Shown: positions 49,812-58,916, counted from the stretch's first letter. The stretch: 64,000 nucleotides of DNA from Butyricicoccus_A sp963601915 (GCA_963601915.1 CAVCGL010000006.1:78527-142526), one strand, 5' to 3'. Translations and numbers: made by a program. Notes: generated by a model from the sequence alone, not told the origin.

Positions 49812-50303
49812 TTAGCCTTTTCCCATCAGAGCGAGAATGATGGGATCTGTGATGTTGTTTTCTCCATCCGAACGGGCGGAACCGACATCCATTCGGCGGT
49901 TATCCGCATTTTTGCGCAGCTGTTCCAGCTCTTCGCGCAGCTTGCGAATCTCATACGCACGATACGCGCCCAGCAGATCGCCGGAACGATTTGCCTCGTC
50001 CCATACTTCCGGTGGAATATCCTGCGCGTTGATGTCCGGATAGGCGGACAAAAACGACTGATAGACATTGGGCGGTGTGAGCTGCCCGCGCATGGCGCCT
50101 GCCATTTGCGCCGACAGTCCCTCGCTCTGGCCATTCTTTGCCGCATCATTGGCGCGGGATAACCCCTGCTCGGCAGCAGCAATGAGCTGCTCCAAGGTCA
50201 GCTCCAGTGTCTGTCCGTCCACTGTGACGGCATACGTCTGTTCCGCGCCCTGCGGCTGCTGCTGATCTGCCGCCTGCGGCATCTGTTTGTTGTTCACTTG
50301 CAT
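49812..50303 (-). CDS. Phage scaffolding protein
   Basis: 163 residues. A Gln-rich N-terminus, then a helical region with LELTLEQLIAAAEQGL and a coiled coil near residue 120 (YRAYEIRKLREELEQLRKNA), and a C-terminal ITDPIILALMGKG. This is the arrangement of capsid scaffold proteins, placed between portal and capsid genes. It would be removed on maturation. Confidence 0.75.
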   Translation of the reverse strand: MQVNNKQMPQAADQQQPQGAEQTYAVTVDGQTLELTLEQLIAAAEQGLSRANDAAKNGQSEGLSAQMAGAMRGQLTPPNVYQSFLSAYPDINAQDIPPEVWDEANRSGDLLGAYRAYEIRKLREELEQLRKNADNRRMDVGSARSDGENNITDPIILALMGKG

Positions 50304-50318
50304 AGAAACACTCCTTTT

Positions 50319-51896
50319 TTACTGCTGGGATGCCTGTGCATCTCCAGCTTGTTTTGTCTTTACAGATGGATGAATTTCCGGCAGCTGTCCGCTGTCCTTT
50401 TGTTCCTTGAGCGCACGAAGCAGGCGGGACTTGCCGCGAATCTGATTATCCGGAATATTTTCCACATACAGAACAGGATCTGTGATAATGCCCTGTGCGA
50501 GCAAATTATCATTGGTGACGGTCTGCATGGTCTCTGACCAATACGCAGAAGAGCCGACTTCTACATTGAGTTCCAGCGTCAAGGTGTCGAGACGGCTGAA
50601 ATCCACATGCTGTATCTGCTCCTCTCCGGTGTCATCGGTCAGGCAGACGGTACGAACGCCGTAATGTACGCGCATCAGATCGACAAAAATACGCACACAA
50701 TCCTCGACAAAGCGGTAAAATTCCATCTTTACCAATTCGAGCGGCGCAATGGTTGCCTGCTGCACGGTGACAATAGCCGATGTATTTTCCGGCTTGACAT
50801 TGCCGAGCGCCGTATCCGAAGCACCCATCAGCTCCATGGTGTCGCGCTTCATCTGTTCCAGCAGCGTCATAACCTGTTGCGAAATTTCCGGTGCCTGAAA
50901 TGCCGTGACGATGGCCTCATTGGGGTTGCCGCGCATGCCAATGGCCTTGCCAATGTCCGAGGAATAACCGGACGGAAACCGTGTCACATCATAGATAATC
51001 TTCGGAAACGCCACATGCTTGATGCACTGCACATACATCGAATACAGCTTGTTAATCGCAATTTGATTGGGGATCGCCTCGGTGATCGGTGATTCTCCAT
51101 GATAGCAGTTCTTGACCTTCATCCATGACATATATGCCACAGGATACATGCGATACGGCGTGAGCGTTTCTTTCATAATCACCGTATTCTGGGTGCATTT
51201 GAAAAAGAAAATTCCCTGTTCTGTGCGCTGCATCCGAAGCAGTACCGTGACCATGTTGTCGGAATCATCCGTCTGCGCATCATACTGCGGCTCCAGCAAG
51301 CTGTCCGGTCGGATACTTTCCGCCTCGCTCTTGCTCAAGCCGCGGCGCATCGCCTCCTGCCGCACGCTGTCCACCGAACGGCGCATGGACAAAATGATAT
51401 ACGGCTGCCGCTGGACATCATCCACCGCGGGATTGCCGAAAAAGACATCCGTGTTCTCAATCAAATCCACTTCAATATCTCCGGCAACGCCCTGACCGCT
51501 CTCTTTGTCCGGATCAAATCGAATGTAAAAGCAGCTGTCTCCGTCTACGCAGGCGTTGCGCAGCATATATCGGTTTTTGCTCTTGACACCGGCGCGTTCA
51601 ATGACCGATGCCACGCAGCGATCAATGACTTTCTGCATCTGTTCTCCGTCCGGTACCGACTGAAACGGCTGTGTTGTCACAGAAATATCATCGGATACCA
51701 GCATCGAAATAAACAGATTCACCACACGGCGCAACACATTAAAAATCAGCGGGTCAAGCGTCGTGACGTTGAGCCCTTCCCATTGTCTGCCGACAAAAAA
51801 ATTCTCATTGGTCTTAACGCGATCATATAAATCAATGCGGTTGTTGTAATCCACACCGCGTTGATATTCCCGCCAGACCTGTTCAAGAATCAGCAT
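50319..51896 (-). CDS. Phage portal protein
   Basis: 525 residues. Portal-like features: N-terminal LILEQVWREYQRGVDYNNRI, FFVGRQWEGLNV near residue 35 (a portal hallmark), PLIFNVLRRVVNLFISML, and C-terminal helical crown with SGQLPEIHPSVKTKQAG. The portal forms the dodecameric DNA channel at one capsid vertex. Two adjacent ATGs; the second is 7 bases after AAAGGAG. The reading frame overlaps the small membrane gene upstream by a few bases. Confidence 0.85.
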   Translation of the reverse strand: MLILEQVWREYQRGVDYNNRIDLYDRVKTNENFFVGRQWEGLNVTTLDPLIFNVLRRVVNLFISMLVSDDISVTTQPFQSVPDGEQMQKVIDRCVASVIERAGVKSKNRYMLRNACVDGDSCFYIRFDPDKESGQGVAGDIEVDLIENTDVFFGNPAVDDVQRQPYIILSMRRSVDSVRQEAMRRGLSKSEAESIRPDSLLEPQYDAQTDDSDNMVTVLLRMQRTEQGIFFFKCTQNTVIMKETLTPYRMYPVAYMSWMKVKNCYHGESPITEAIPNQIAINKLYSMYVQCIKHVAFPKIIYDVTRFPSGYSSDIGKAIGMRGNPNEAIVTAFQAPEISQQVMTLLEQMKRDTMELMGASDTALGNVKPENTSAIVTVQQATIAPLELVKMEFYRFVEDCVRIFVDLMRVHYGVRTVCLTDDTGEEQIQHVDFSRLDTLTLELNVEVGSSAYWSETMQTVTNDNLLAQGIITDPVLYVENIPDNQIRGKSRLLRALKEQKDSGQLPEIHPSVKTKQAGDAQASQQ

Positions 51897-52095
51897 CATT
51901 TGTCTCCTTTTCCGCCGGTCCGGTATACGCGAGCAGTGCTGCGATGTCGCGGCTCAGCGCATCCTCGGCAGGCGTCTGCATGATTTCTCCCTCCGGCTTT
52001 TTTCGTTTTCTATGCGGCAATTTGATGCCGCGCGCTGCCCATACGCCGCACACAAAGCACAGCAAACTGCACAGGCAGCAAATGATATACTCCAT
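51883..52095 (-). CDS. Small membrane protein in the phage cassette
   Basis: 70 residues, one N-terminal membrane helix rich in Cys and Leu (YIICCLCSLLCFVCGVW), then a basic and acidic soluble part. AGGAGGGATAG precedes the ATG. It sits between terminase and portal and overlaps the portal start. In phages this slot often holds a small accessory gene; function unknown. Confidence 0.6.
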   Translation of the reverse strand: MEYIICCLCSLLCFVCGVWAARGIKLPHRKRKKPEGEIMQTPAEDALSRDIAALLAYTGPAEKETNDADS

Positions 52096-52107
52096 TGCTA
52101 TCCCTCC

Positions 52108-53412
52108 TCATCGTTGATAGGTCAAAAAGGCACCGATTTCTCTGTCATATGTGCCCGGCTCCCAGTCCATTCCCTCCGATCGGATAGTTCCGGCAAAATA
52201 GCGCAGGGCATCCGGCGCATGGGTCAGCTCATGCGGGGTATTTGCCGTATCATTGGGATTTTTAGGATCTGCCGCGAGCATTGGCAGCGTGCGGATGAGG
52301 TTTTTACACGCCGGACTGATTTTCAGCCGTGCCGTTTGCACGCCCTGTTCATCGGAATATGGACGCAGATACTCTTTGACGGCGTACCATCCCGGAATGC
52401 GTTCGCCCATCGCCTTGTCAAAGAACAAGCCATGCTCGGCAAAAATATCCACTGCCGACCGGCCGGTCTCCTGTCTGCGGTTGAACAAATCCGGCGGTGC
52501 TAGCCGCTGAAACATGCTCTCTTCTCCGCTTTCCGCCCGACAAATGGCCTCTGCGGCCTCGGAAATAATCAAGCCCGATTGATAGACCTCCCGATACACC
52601 CACGCGGTGCCATCTGGTGCCAGGGCAATCCACAGAGCGGCGAGCATATCCAAGCCGTAGTCAATCGCCAGATACCTGCGCCACCAATTGGGAATCAGCG
52701 GCGGGCTGGCGACATGAAGATCCGGAGAGAACTCTTCAAAATACTGTCCTTCAAACAGATCCCATCTGCCGTACAGCAGCGCTTTTTTGCTGCGCGCATC
52801 GAGCAGCTGTAAGCGCTCCACGTAGCCCGGGTCGCTGCGCATCAAAAACGTATTGTCTTGGACTTTTGCGGGAAGAAACAGCTTTCCATCTTTTTCTTCG
52901 CCCGGTGTCAACACATCAATATATCGACTCTTGACCCAGCTGTGCCCCACGCCGCCCGGATTGGTCGATGCCTTGACCTGTTTGGGGTATCCATTGGTTC
53001 CGCGGATGCGCGACAGCAGATAAGTAAACTGAAACTCGGTAAAGTGCGTCAGTTCATCAAATCGAATGACATCGTATTCCGCGCTTTGGTATTTTGTCAC
53101 ATCGTTTTCGCTGTCACAAAATCCAAATTCAATGCATGATTTGTTGCGAAACGTCCATAAATGATTGCTTTCCCCGTAGCTTCCCCATTCCTTTGGGTAC
53201 AGCGTCAGAGAGACCTGAATCGGAGAACGCTTCAGCTCCGGAAAGGTACGGCGCAGGATGAGCTGGCGCGATGCCGGATATTTCATGGCAAAAATCAGCG
53301 CATCAATGAGCTGTGCATAGCTTTTTCCACCGCCCGCCGCGCCGCCAAACAGCGTTTCCCGCGCGGTAGAGCGAATGAATTCCAGCTGTCTGCGCGTCAC
53401 GGAAAGCTCCAT
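52108..53412 (-). CDS. Phage terminase large subunit
   Basis: DNA packaging motor, 434 residues. Walker A reads LFGGAAGGGKS near residue 21, Walker B VIRFDELTHF near residue 116, and a motif III-like KASTNPGG near 147. The nuclease domain begins at YLAIDYGLD near residue 245 and ends with THAPDALRYF near 408; the aspartates fit an RNase H-type metal site. It opens the packaging cassette together with the small subunit. The sequence looks intact. Confidence 0.88.
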   Translation of the reverse strand: MELSVTRRQLEFIRSTARETLFGGAAGGGKSYAQLIDALIFAMKYPASRQLILRRTFPELKRSPIQVSLTLYPKEWGSYGESNHLWTFRNKSCIEFGFCDSENDVTKYQSAEYDVIRFDELTHFTEFQFTYLLSRIRGTNGYPKQVKASTNPGGVGHSWVKSRYIDVLTPGEEKDGKLFLPAKVQDNTFLMRSDPGYVERLQLLDARSKKALLYGRWDLFEGQYFEEFSPDLHVASPPLIPNWWRRYLAIDYGLDMLAALWIALAPDGTAWVYREVYQSGLIISEAAEAICRAESGEESMFQRLAPPDLFNRRQETGRSAVDIFAEHGLFFDKAMGERIPGWYAVKEYLRPYSDEQGVQTARLKISPACKNLIRTLPMLAADPKNPNDTANTPHELTHAPDALRYFAGTIRSEGMDWEPGTYDREIGAFLTYQR

Positions 53413-53670
53413 TTACTCCACCACCCGCAGTGTCAGCTCAAACTTTTCTTCCGGCTTTTCCAATTGTTCCGGCGTCAGCAATTGCCCTTTGCCGACAGCT
53501 CGTTCGAGAATTTCTTTTGCAACGCCCGCGCGCGCCGTACCGCTGAGTGTTTCATCCTCCAGCATACTGCACAGGCATTGCGCCGCTTCCGGAGAGTGTT
53601 CATACAGAATCTCACGCACCTGATCGCTGTGTGTTTTCTTTCGTCTGCGGCGGCTGGTGCTTTGCGCCAT
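53413..53670 (-). CDS. Phage terminase small subunit-like protein
   Basis: 85 residues; a basic N-terminus (STSRRRRKKTHSDQVR) followed by helices and an acidic tail. Position directly upstream of the large subunit is the main argument; no clear helix-turn-helix is seen. The ATG at 53668-53670 is 7 bases after AAAGGAGG. First gene of the cassette. Confidence 0.6.
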   Translation of the reverse strand: MAQSTSRRRRKKTHSDQVREILYEHSPEAAQCLCSMLEDETLSGTARAGVAKEILERAVGKGQLLTPEQLEKPEEKFELTLRVVE

Positions 53671-53713
53671 AGGCATTCCTCCTTTGCGTTGTTTTTTGCA
53701 GTTCACGATCTAT

Positions 53714-53741
53714 ATAATACAAACTGTCGTGTGTCTGTCCA
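53714..53741 (-). promoter_or_regulatory. Promoter of the phage cassette
   Basis: TGGACA (53736-53741), 16 bases, TATTAT (53714-53719) on the minus strand, about 45 bases before the terminase small subunit gene. Confidence 0.65.
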
Positions 53742-53831
53742 CATCAATTTCTTGCAAACCTGTGGACAACTGCGCGAAATCGCAGGCTTTTTGTCACTTT
53801 TTCAAAAAAAGAAAATTTTTTTCTTTTTCTG

Positions 53832-53860
53832 TTGACAAACGCCTTGTATTATTGTATAGT
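53832..53860 (+). promoter_or_regulatory. Promoter of the gntR-ABC operon
   Basis: TTGACA (53832-53837), 17 bases, TATAGT (53855-53860). Confidence 0.85.
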
Positions 53861-53861
53861 T

Positions 53862-53879
53862 GTATTAACAAATTAGTAC
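53862..53879 (+). promoter_or_regulatory. Probable operator of the GntR regulator
   Basis: GTATTA-ACAAAT-TAGTAC, an inverted repeat with one mismatch, overlaps the predicted transcription start of the operon. Half-sites of the GTA...TAC form are typical for YtrA-subfamily GntR repressors, so autoregulation is likely. Confidence 0.65.
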
Positions 53880-53911
53880 AGTAATTCAAAATCTTATCCA
53901 AGAGGTATGTT

Positions 53912-54283
53912 ATGCAGTGGAATTTATCTGATGACCGCCCCATCTACTTGCAGCTCATGGAAACGATCACGGCGGCAATCGTCTCTGGCACGCTGGCAGC
54001 GGGCAGCCGTCTCCCCTCGGTTCGTGAACTGGCAGCGGAAGCGGGCGTCAATCCAAACACCATGCAGCGCGCGCTGGCGGAGCTGGAACGGGAAGGCCTG
54101 CTGTATTCCCAGCGAACCGCCGGACGCTTCGTCACCGATCAAAGCGAGCAAATCACACAAAAACAAAAGGAAATCGCTATGGAACAGATTCGCATCTTTC
54201 TCTCCTCTATGCAGGACATGGGATATACATCCGAACAGACCTTGCAGTTGATCCAACAGGCGATGAAGGAGGGTAATTCATGA
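53912..54283 (+). CDS. GntR-family regulator, YtrA/YhcF type
   Basis: 123 residues: an N-terminal winged helix (PIYLQLMETITAAIVSGTL, then RLPSVRELAAEAGVNPNTMQ, residues 10-60) and a short helical C-terminus without an effector-binding domain, the hallmark of the YtrA subfamily. It overlaps the ABC ATPase gene by 4 bases. Such regulators control their own ABC operon, often in response to cell-envelope stress. Confidence 0.93.
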   Translation: MQWNLSDDRPIYLQLMETITAAIVSGTLAAGSRLPSVRELAAEAGVNPNTMQRALAELEREGLLYSQRTAGRFVTDQSEQITQKQKEIAMEQIRIFLSSMQDMGYTSEQTLQLIQQAMKEGNS

Positions 54284-54981
54284 ACGAACCGATTTTACAA
54301 TGCACCGGCTTATGCAAAACTTACGGTCAAAAGACCGCCTTGGACAATGTGACGTTTTCTCTGGAACGCGGCCGCATCATCGGACTGCTCGGCCCAAACG
54401 GCAGCGGCAAAACGACACTTATCAAGCTGGCAAACGGACTGCTCACGCCGTCATCCGGTGAAATCCGCATCGCGGGCAATGTGCCGGGTGCGGAAACCCA
54501 CGCTATCGTATCCTATCTGCCGGAGCGAACCTATTTCAGCGATTGGATGACCGCAGACGATCTGCTCAACTTCTTTCAGGATTTTTATTCCGATTTCAAC
54601 ATCAACAAGGCTGCGGATATGCTGACACATTTAGGCATTCAGCCGACAGACACGCTCAAGAGCATGTCCAAGGGCACCAAAGAGAAAATTCAGCTGGTTG
54701 TGGTCATGAGCCGTGAAGCCGATTTGTATTTGCTCGATGAGCCAATCGGCGGTGTCGATCCGGCAGCACGAGATTATATTCTCAACACGATTTTGACCAA
54801 TTACAATGAAAACAGTACCGTTCTGATTTCTACCCATTTGATTTCCGACATTGAAAAGGTTCTCGACGAGGTTATCTTCCTCAACAAGGGACAGCTGGTT
54901 CTGCAAAAGACCGTTGATGACGTTCGTGCGGAATATGGCAAATCTGTCGATGCACTGTTTCGGGAGGTATTCGCATGTTAA
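54280..54981 (+). CDS. ABC transporter ATP-binding protein
   Basis: 233 residues. Walker A GLLGPNGSGKTTLIKL near residue 34, a signature-like segment LKSMSKGTKEKIQL near residue 125, Walker B ADLYLLDEPIGGVDP near residue 147 and a switch His in LISTHLISD near residue 184. The signature is S-K-G-T rather than S-G-G-Q. It pairs with the following membrane gene, which it overlaps by 7 bases. Confidence 0.93.
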   Translation: MNEPILQCTGLCKTYGQKTALDNVTFSLERGRIIGLLGPNGSGKTTLIKLANGLLTPSSGEIRIAGNVPGAETHAIVSYLPERTYFSDWMTADDLLNFFQDFYSDFNINKAADMLTHLGIQPTDTLKSMSKGTKEKIQLVVVMSREADLYLLDEPIGGVDPAARDYILNTILTNYNENSTVLISTHLISDIEKVLDEVIFLNKGQLVLQKTVDDVRAEYGKSVDALFREVFAC

Positions 54982-55811
54982 GCAAACTCATGTATCATGA
55001 ATTTAAGGCGACGCGCCGGGTTTTCTTTCCGGCTTATGGCATCATGATCGCGCTCGCTGTTATCAGCTCCGTATTTATGATTTTATCCAGCAGTTTGCAG
55101 CGTCTGACTGTTCCGCTGATTCTCCTGTTGGTCGCCTACGGCTTATCTCTGTTCGCTGTCGGCATTTTATCCTTCGTCTATATGATCGTACGGTTTTATA
55201 AAAATCTGCTGTGCGACGAAGGCTATCTGATGTTCACGCTCCCGGCAACACCGGCACAGCTGATCTGGTCGAAATGCATTGTTTCTACCATCTGGATGGT
55301 CGTTTCTACGATTCTGTGCATCGTCACGCTCGGCATCTTGCTCATTCCGCTGATGCTCGGAACGGTTTCCACTGCTGACGCCAGCTTCTGGCAGACCATC
55401 CATTTGGGATTCCAGTACATCGCACAAACCTGCGGTATCCATGCGATTACGTTCCCCATCCTGCTGATTGTCCTCGGCATTGTGTATGTCGCCAACAGCT
55501 GTATGCATATTTACGCCTGCCTGGCAGTCGGCGGACTGTTCAACAAGCATCGCCTCGGCGCAGCAGTCATCGCATTCATCGTATTCGCCATCGCATGGAA
55601 CATCATTCTAACTACGCTTCTCTCTGTTAGCTCGAAGATTTCCAATGTATTCAGCTTCGACTGGGGGCTTTTTTCTTACTCGGCATTCACCAACGGCCTG
55701 GGCGCTTCCTATTTCTTTATTATCGCTTCCATCATCGTTGTGGTTGCGTGTATGCTGGTGAATTTCTGCATCACAAATTATATCTTCAAGCGTCATCTCA
55801 ATTTACAGTAA
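54975..55811 (+). CDS. ABC transporter membrane protein
   Basis: 278 residues with about six hydrophobic helices and no recognisable substrate-binding region. N-terminal KLMYHEFKATRRVFFPAYG is a common start in ABC-2-like permeases of YtrA-type operons. The overlap with the ATPase gene supports a single complex. The cargo is unknown; defence against peptide antibiotics is typical for such operons. Confidence 0.85.
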   Translation: MLSKLMYHEFKATRRVFFPAYGIMIALAVISSVFMILSSSLQRLTVPLILLLVAYGLSLFAVGILSFVYMIVRFYKNLLCDEGYLMFTLPATPAQLIWSKCIVSTIWMVVSTILCIVTLGILLIPLMLGTVSTADASFWQTIHLGFQYIAQTCGIHAITFPILLIVLGIVYVANSCMHIYACLAVGGLFNKHRLGAAVIAFIVFAIAWNIILTTLLSVSSKISNVFSFDWGLFSYSAFTNGLGASYFFIIASIIVVVACMLVNFCITNYIFKRHLNLQ

Positions 55812-55833
55812 TCCAACAATCCTTCTATAACCT

Positions 55834-55878
55834 ACGGCAGCCTGACCATCACATTTGATTGTCAGGCTGTCGTTTTTT
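55834..55878 (+). terminator. Terminator after the ABC operon
   Basis: ACGGCAGCCTGAC ... GTCAGGCTGTCGT with TTTTTT tail. Confidence 0.88.
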
Positions 55879-55942
55879 CTGTACAACGCCATGGCAACTA
55901 TGATAAAATAAATGGTACAAAGAGAAAAAGGAGGGATTGGCC

Positions 55943-56845
55943 ATGCGATGCCCTTATTGTGGTGTCAATTATACAGATGGAGAACGGAAATGCCCGATTT
56001 GCGGCAAACGTGCCCCGCAAAATGTCTCAGGCAAAAAGAAATCGATAGATTTCGGTATCTCGCATGAATCCAAAGAAACCGATTACACTGCCAAATCAAC
56101 GGAACGGAAGCAAACCTATCAAGAACACACGGACGGTTTTGCAGATATTCCCAAACATACCGAAAAACAATCGTCTGAAGCCGCTTGGCAGCGTGCCGCC
56201 CGCGGCGAACATTCCCACGGCAATCCGCTTGAGCCCAAGAAAAAGAGCGGCTGCGGCATAGGCTGTCTGATTGTCATCATTATTTTTATCGTCATCAGTA
56301 TTCTCGGCTCTTTGACACTGGAATTGACAACAAATCGTTGGGATGGCGTAGAAGATTTCTTTGATTCGGTGGCAGAATCTACCGATGATTCATACACCGA
56401 TGATGCCTATCAGCCGGCAGATGTACCGACTATTCTCAATGGCAATTGGATAAACAGCAAGGCTTCGCTTTCGCTGACTTTCGACAATGGCGTGATCTCT
56501 TGGAAAAACGCAGACGGCAGCTTCACAACCGATTCTCCTACGCTGTATCAGCTCAATCTGACGGAGGATAACATCGGTGACTATCTCTCAGAAGATTTTC
56601 AGATCAAATACCCGTTGGATCAATACACCTATTATGATTTGACCTGCTGGGGCAATACCGATCCGGATGAGGATGACGAGCAGTATATCGAAATTCTTCT
56701 GTTCATCCCTAAGGATGCCACACAATTGTATTCGTTCGATTATTACGATTATGATACCTACAAGACAGACACGATGACCAAGGGCGGCACCCGCTCCAAG
56801 CAAACCGCCGACCCGTCAGAAATTCCCGCAGAACAATCCACATAA
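55943..56845 (+). CDS. Zinc-ribbon membrane protein
   Basis: 300 residues. An N-terminal zinc ribbon (MRCPYCGVNY and CPICGKRAP, residues 1-26), a charged linker, one membrane helix near residues 105-130 (CGIGCLIVIIIFIVISILG), and an acidic, Asp/Tyr-rich extracellular domain of about 170 residues. This is a common layout in gut Clostridia for proteins of unknown role. GGAGGG precedes the ATG at 55943. Confidence 0.75.
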   Translation: MRCPYCGVNYTDGERKCPICGKRAPQNVSGKKKSIDFGISHESKETDYTAKSTERKQTYQEHTDGFADIPKHTEKQSSEAAWQRAARGEHSHGNPLEPKKKSGCGIGCLIVIIIFIVISILGSLTLELTTNRWDGVEDFFDSVAESTDDSYTDDAYQPADVPTILNGNWINSKASLSLTFDNGVISWKNADGSFTTDSPTLYQLNLTEDNIGDYLSEDFQIKYPLDQYTYYDLTCWGNTDPDEDDEQYIEILLFIPKDATQLYSFDYYDYDTYKTDTMTKGGTRSKQTADPSEIPAEQST

Positions 56846-56850
56846 GCATA

Positions 56851-56884
56851 AAAAAATCGCTCGCATATATGCGAGCGATTTTTT
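56851..56884 (+). terminator. Terminator after the zinc-ribbon gene
   Basis: AATCGCTCGCATA-TATGCGAGCGATT followed by TTTT; a perfect palindrome. Confidence 0.88.
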
Positions 56885-56925
56885 GTTGATAATATACATT
56901 TACCCTGACGCACAGACCAAACGCG

Positions 56926-57075
56926 TCTCTCCCTCTGGGAGAGATGTCGCGCAGCGACAGAGAGGGCTTATCCCAGTTCGCATAACTTCTCAGATTTTCT
57001 CTGATACGAATTGGTTAGAGCTTTGCCCTCTCAGTCATTTGCTATGCAAATGCCAGCTCTCCCAGAGGGAGAGCC
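56926..57075. repeat. MITE-like palindromic repeat
   Basis: About 150 bases bounded by inverted copies of CTCTCCCTCTGGGAGAG (56927-56943) and its complement (57057-57073), each next to an inverted AGAGAGGGC/GCCCTCTCA box. Each arm also contains its own small hairpin: TGTCGC-GCA-GCGACA on the left and CATTTGC-TAT-GCAAATG on the right. The layout is that of a non-autonomous palindromic element; similar sequences are familiar from gut Firmicutes genomes. It has no coding capacity. Confidence 0.7.
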
Positions 57076-57098
57076 AAGAAGCCGGTGCGGACTTTTTC

Positions 57099-57890
57099 TT
57101 ATTTCCCCGGCAAGTATTCCTCTTCCACTCTCTGCACGCTGCGGCATTTTCCGGTGCTCTCGTCGATGTCAAACACCGCGCCTTGCAGCACGCAGACACC
57201 GTCAGCCGGTTCAAAGCGGCTGGTGAGATCTCCGCGGAACATTGCGATAGACTGCTCTTTCCGTATACCGAGCACGGACCATTTCGGCCCCGTCATGCCG
57301 AGATCTGTGATATATCCGGTTCCTTTCGGATTGACCCGCGCATCGGCTGTCGGCACGTGCGTGTGTGTGCCATAAACAGCAGAAACGCGTCCATCCAGAT
57401 AAAAGCCCATAGCAAGCTTTTCCGATGTTGCAGATGCGTGCATTTCACACACAGCGATGTCATATCGGCCTTCCTGCTCCCGCAAAATACGGTCTGCGCG
57501 CAAAAATGGATTGTCCGGACCATACTGCATATCACAGCGTCCAATCAGTTCAAATACCAACACCCGCCAGCCGCTGCTGCTCTCGTAAATGCCAAAGCCT
57601 TCTCCCGGAGACTGCGGCGCGAGATTGGCAGGCCGAAGGATATACCGATTATCCTCTAAATAACTGACGATATTCTGTTTGCGATACGTGTGATTGCCCA
57701 GCGTAATCACATCGGCACCGGCGTCAAAAATGGCATCCGCCTGCTTCGGCGTGATGCCCACGCCGCTGGCATTTTCTCCATTGACAATCGTGAAGTCCGC
57801 ACCGACCTGTTTTTTGATGCGGCGCAGCAAACGCTCTACGGTTTGCAGCCCCGGCTGAGATACCACATCTCCTACCGTCAATAGTTTCAT
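57099..57890 (-). CDS. ymdB: YmdB-family metallophosphoesterase
   Basis: 263 residues, 2',3'-cyclic nucleotide phosphodiesterase family. Metal-site motifs: VGDVVSQPG (Asp8), IVNGENASGVGIT near residue 36, LGNHTYRK near residue 65, and CEMHASATSEK and YGTHTHVPTAD with the histidines. YmdB influences RNA turnover and biofilm or motility decisions in Bacillus. The gene is between the repeat and prs, with a terminator for prs just upstream. Confidence 0.93.
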   Translation of the reverse strand: MKLLTVGDVVSQPGLQTVERLLRRIKKQVGADFTIVNGENASGVGITPKQADAIFDAGADVITLGNHTYRKQNIVSYLEDNRYILRPANLAPQSPGEGFGIYESSSGWRVLVFELIGRCDMQYGPDNPFLRADRILREQEGRYDIAVCEMHASATSEKLAMGFYLDGRVSAVYGTHTHVPTADARVNPKGTGYITDLGMTGPKWSVLGIRKEQSIAMFRGDLTSRFEPADGVCVLQGAVFDIDESTGKCRSVQRVEEEYLPGK

Positions 57891-57907
57891 GATTTTCTCC
57901 CTCTAAA

Positions 57908-57941
57908 CAAAAGGGCGGCACAGAATCTCTCTATGCCGCCC
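57908..57941 (-). terminator. Terminator after prs
   Basis: Minus-strand GGGCGGCA ... TGCCGCCC hairpin followed by TTTTG, 16 bases after the prs stop. Confidence 0.85.
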
Positions 57942-57956
57942 CTCTTCAATTCCTAC

Positions 57957-58916
57957 TTAGTCAAACAGCGGGGAAACAGAAGATTCCTCGTAAATACGTG
58001 CAATAGCTTCCGTGAATACCGGAGCAACCTGCAGCAGCTCAATCTTATCGCTGCGCTTTTCTGCCGGCAGCGGAATGGTGTCGAGCAGAGTCAGCTTCTT
58101 GATCGGGCTTTCTTCCAGACGCTGGATAGCCGGACCAGACAGAACGCCGTGCGATGCACAAGCATATACTTCCTTTGCGCCGCCGATGTTAATCAGCGCT
58201 TCTGCTGCATGGCACAGGGTTCCTGCGGTATCAATCAGGTCATCGCTCAGGATGCAGGTCTTGCCCTTGACATCACCGATGATGTTCATAACCTCGGAAA
58301 CGTTCGCACGCGGACGACGCTTGTCGATAATCGCCAGACGGTAATCCAGCTTCTCGCAGAACTTACGGCAGCGGGTAACGGAGCCGAGATCCGGAGAAAT
58401 AATCATCACGTCGTCACGGCCGCGGCCAAACTTACCGGCAATGTACGGAATCAGGACGGAAGCGCCCATCAGGTTGTCCACCGGAATGTCGAAGAATCCC
58501 TGCAGCTGCTGTGCGTGCAGATCCATCGTCAGCACACGGTCAGCACCGGCAGCGGTGATGATGTCAGCTACCAGCTTGGCAGAAATCGGATCACGAGCCT
58601 TGGACTTTCTGTCCTGACGTGCGTAGCCGAAATACGGAATAACGGCAGTAATACGGCCTGCGGATGCACGCTTGCATGCATCAATCATAACGAGCAATTC
58701 CATCAGGTTGTCGTTGACCGGATTGCAGGTAGACTGGATGAGGAATACATCCGAACCGCGAACCGTCTCCGAGATGGAAACAGAAACCTCGCCGTCTGCG
58801 AAGTGACCAACGGTACACTTTGCCAGCGGCAGTCCCAGTGCAGATGCAATCTGCATAGCCAGTGCGGGATGCGAATTGCCCGCAAGAATCTTAATGTTTT
58901 TTCCGTGAGATATCAT
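57957..58916 (-). CDS. prs: Ribose-phosphate pyrophosphokinase
   Basis: Makes PRPP from ribose-5-phosphate and ATP; 319 residues. Motifs: HFADGEVSVSISETVRGSDVF (split) near residue 38, YFGYARQDRK near residue 94 (ATP loop), DLHAQQLQGFFDIPVDNL near residue 130, and the PRPP site DDLIDTAGTL near residue 219. GGAGGA precedes the ATG. It lies downstream of the GlmU-like gene, as prs lies after glmU in Bacillus. Confidence 0.96.
   Translation of the reverse strand: MISHGKNIKILAGNSHPALAMQIASALGLPLAKCTVGHFADGEVSVSISETVRGSDVFLIQSTCNPVNDNLMELLVMIDACKRASAGRITAVIPYFGYARQDRKSKARDPISAKLVADIITAAGADRVLTMDLHAQQLQGFFDIPVDNLMGASVLIPYIAGKFGRGRDDVMIISPDLGSVTRCRKFCEKLDYRLAIIDKRRPRANVSEVMNIIGDVKGKTCILSDDLIDTAGTLCHAAEALINIGGAKEVYACASHGVLSGPAIQRLEESPIKKLTLLDTIPLPAEKRSDKIELLQVAPVFTEAIARIYEESSVSPLFD

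Noticed and set aside
45851..53741. Complete prophage
   Set aside because: No integrase, repressor, replication, lysis or tail-fibre genes and no recognisable attachment repeats at the borders within the window.
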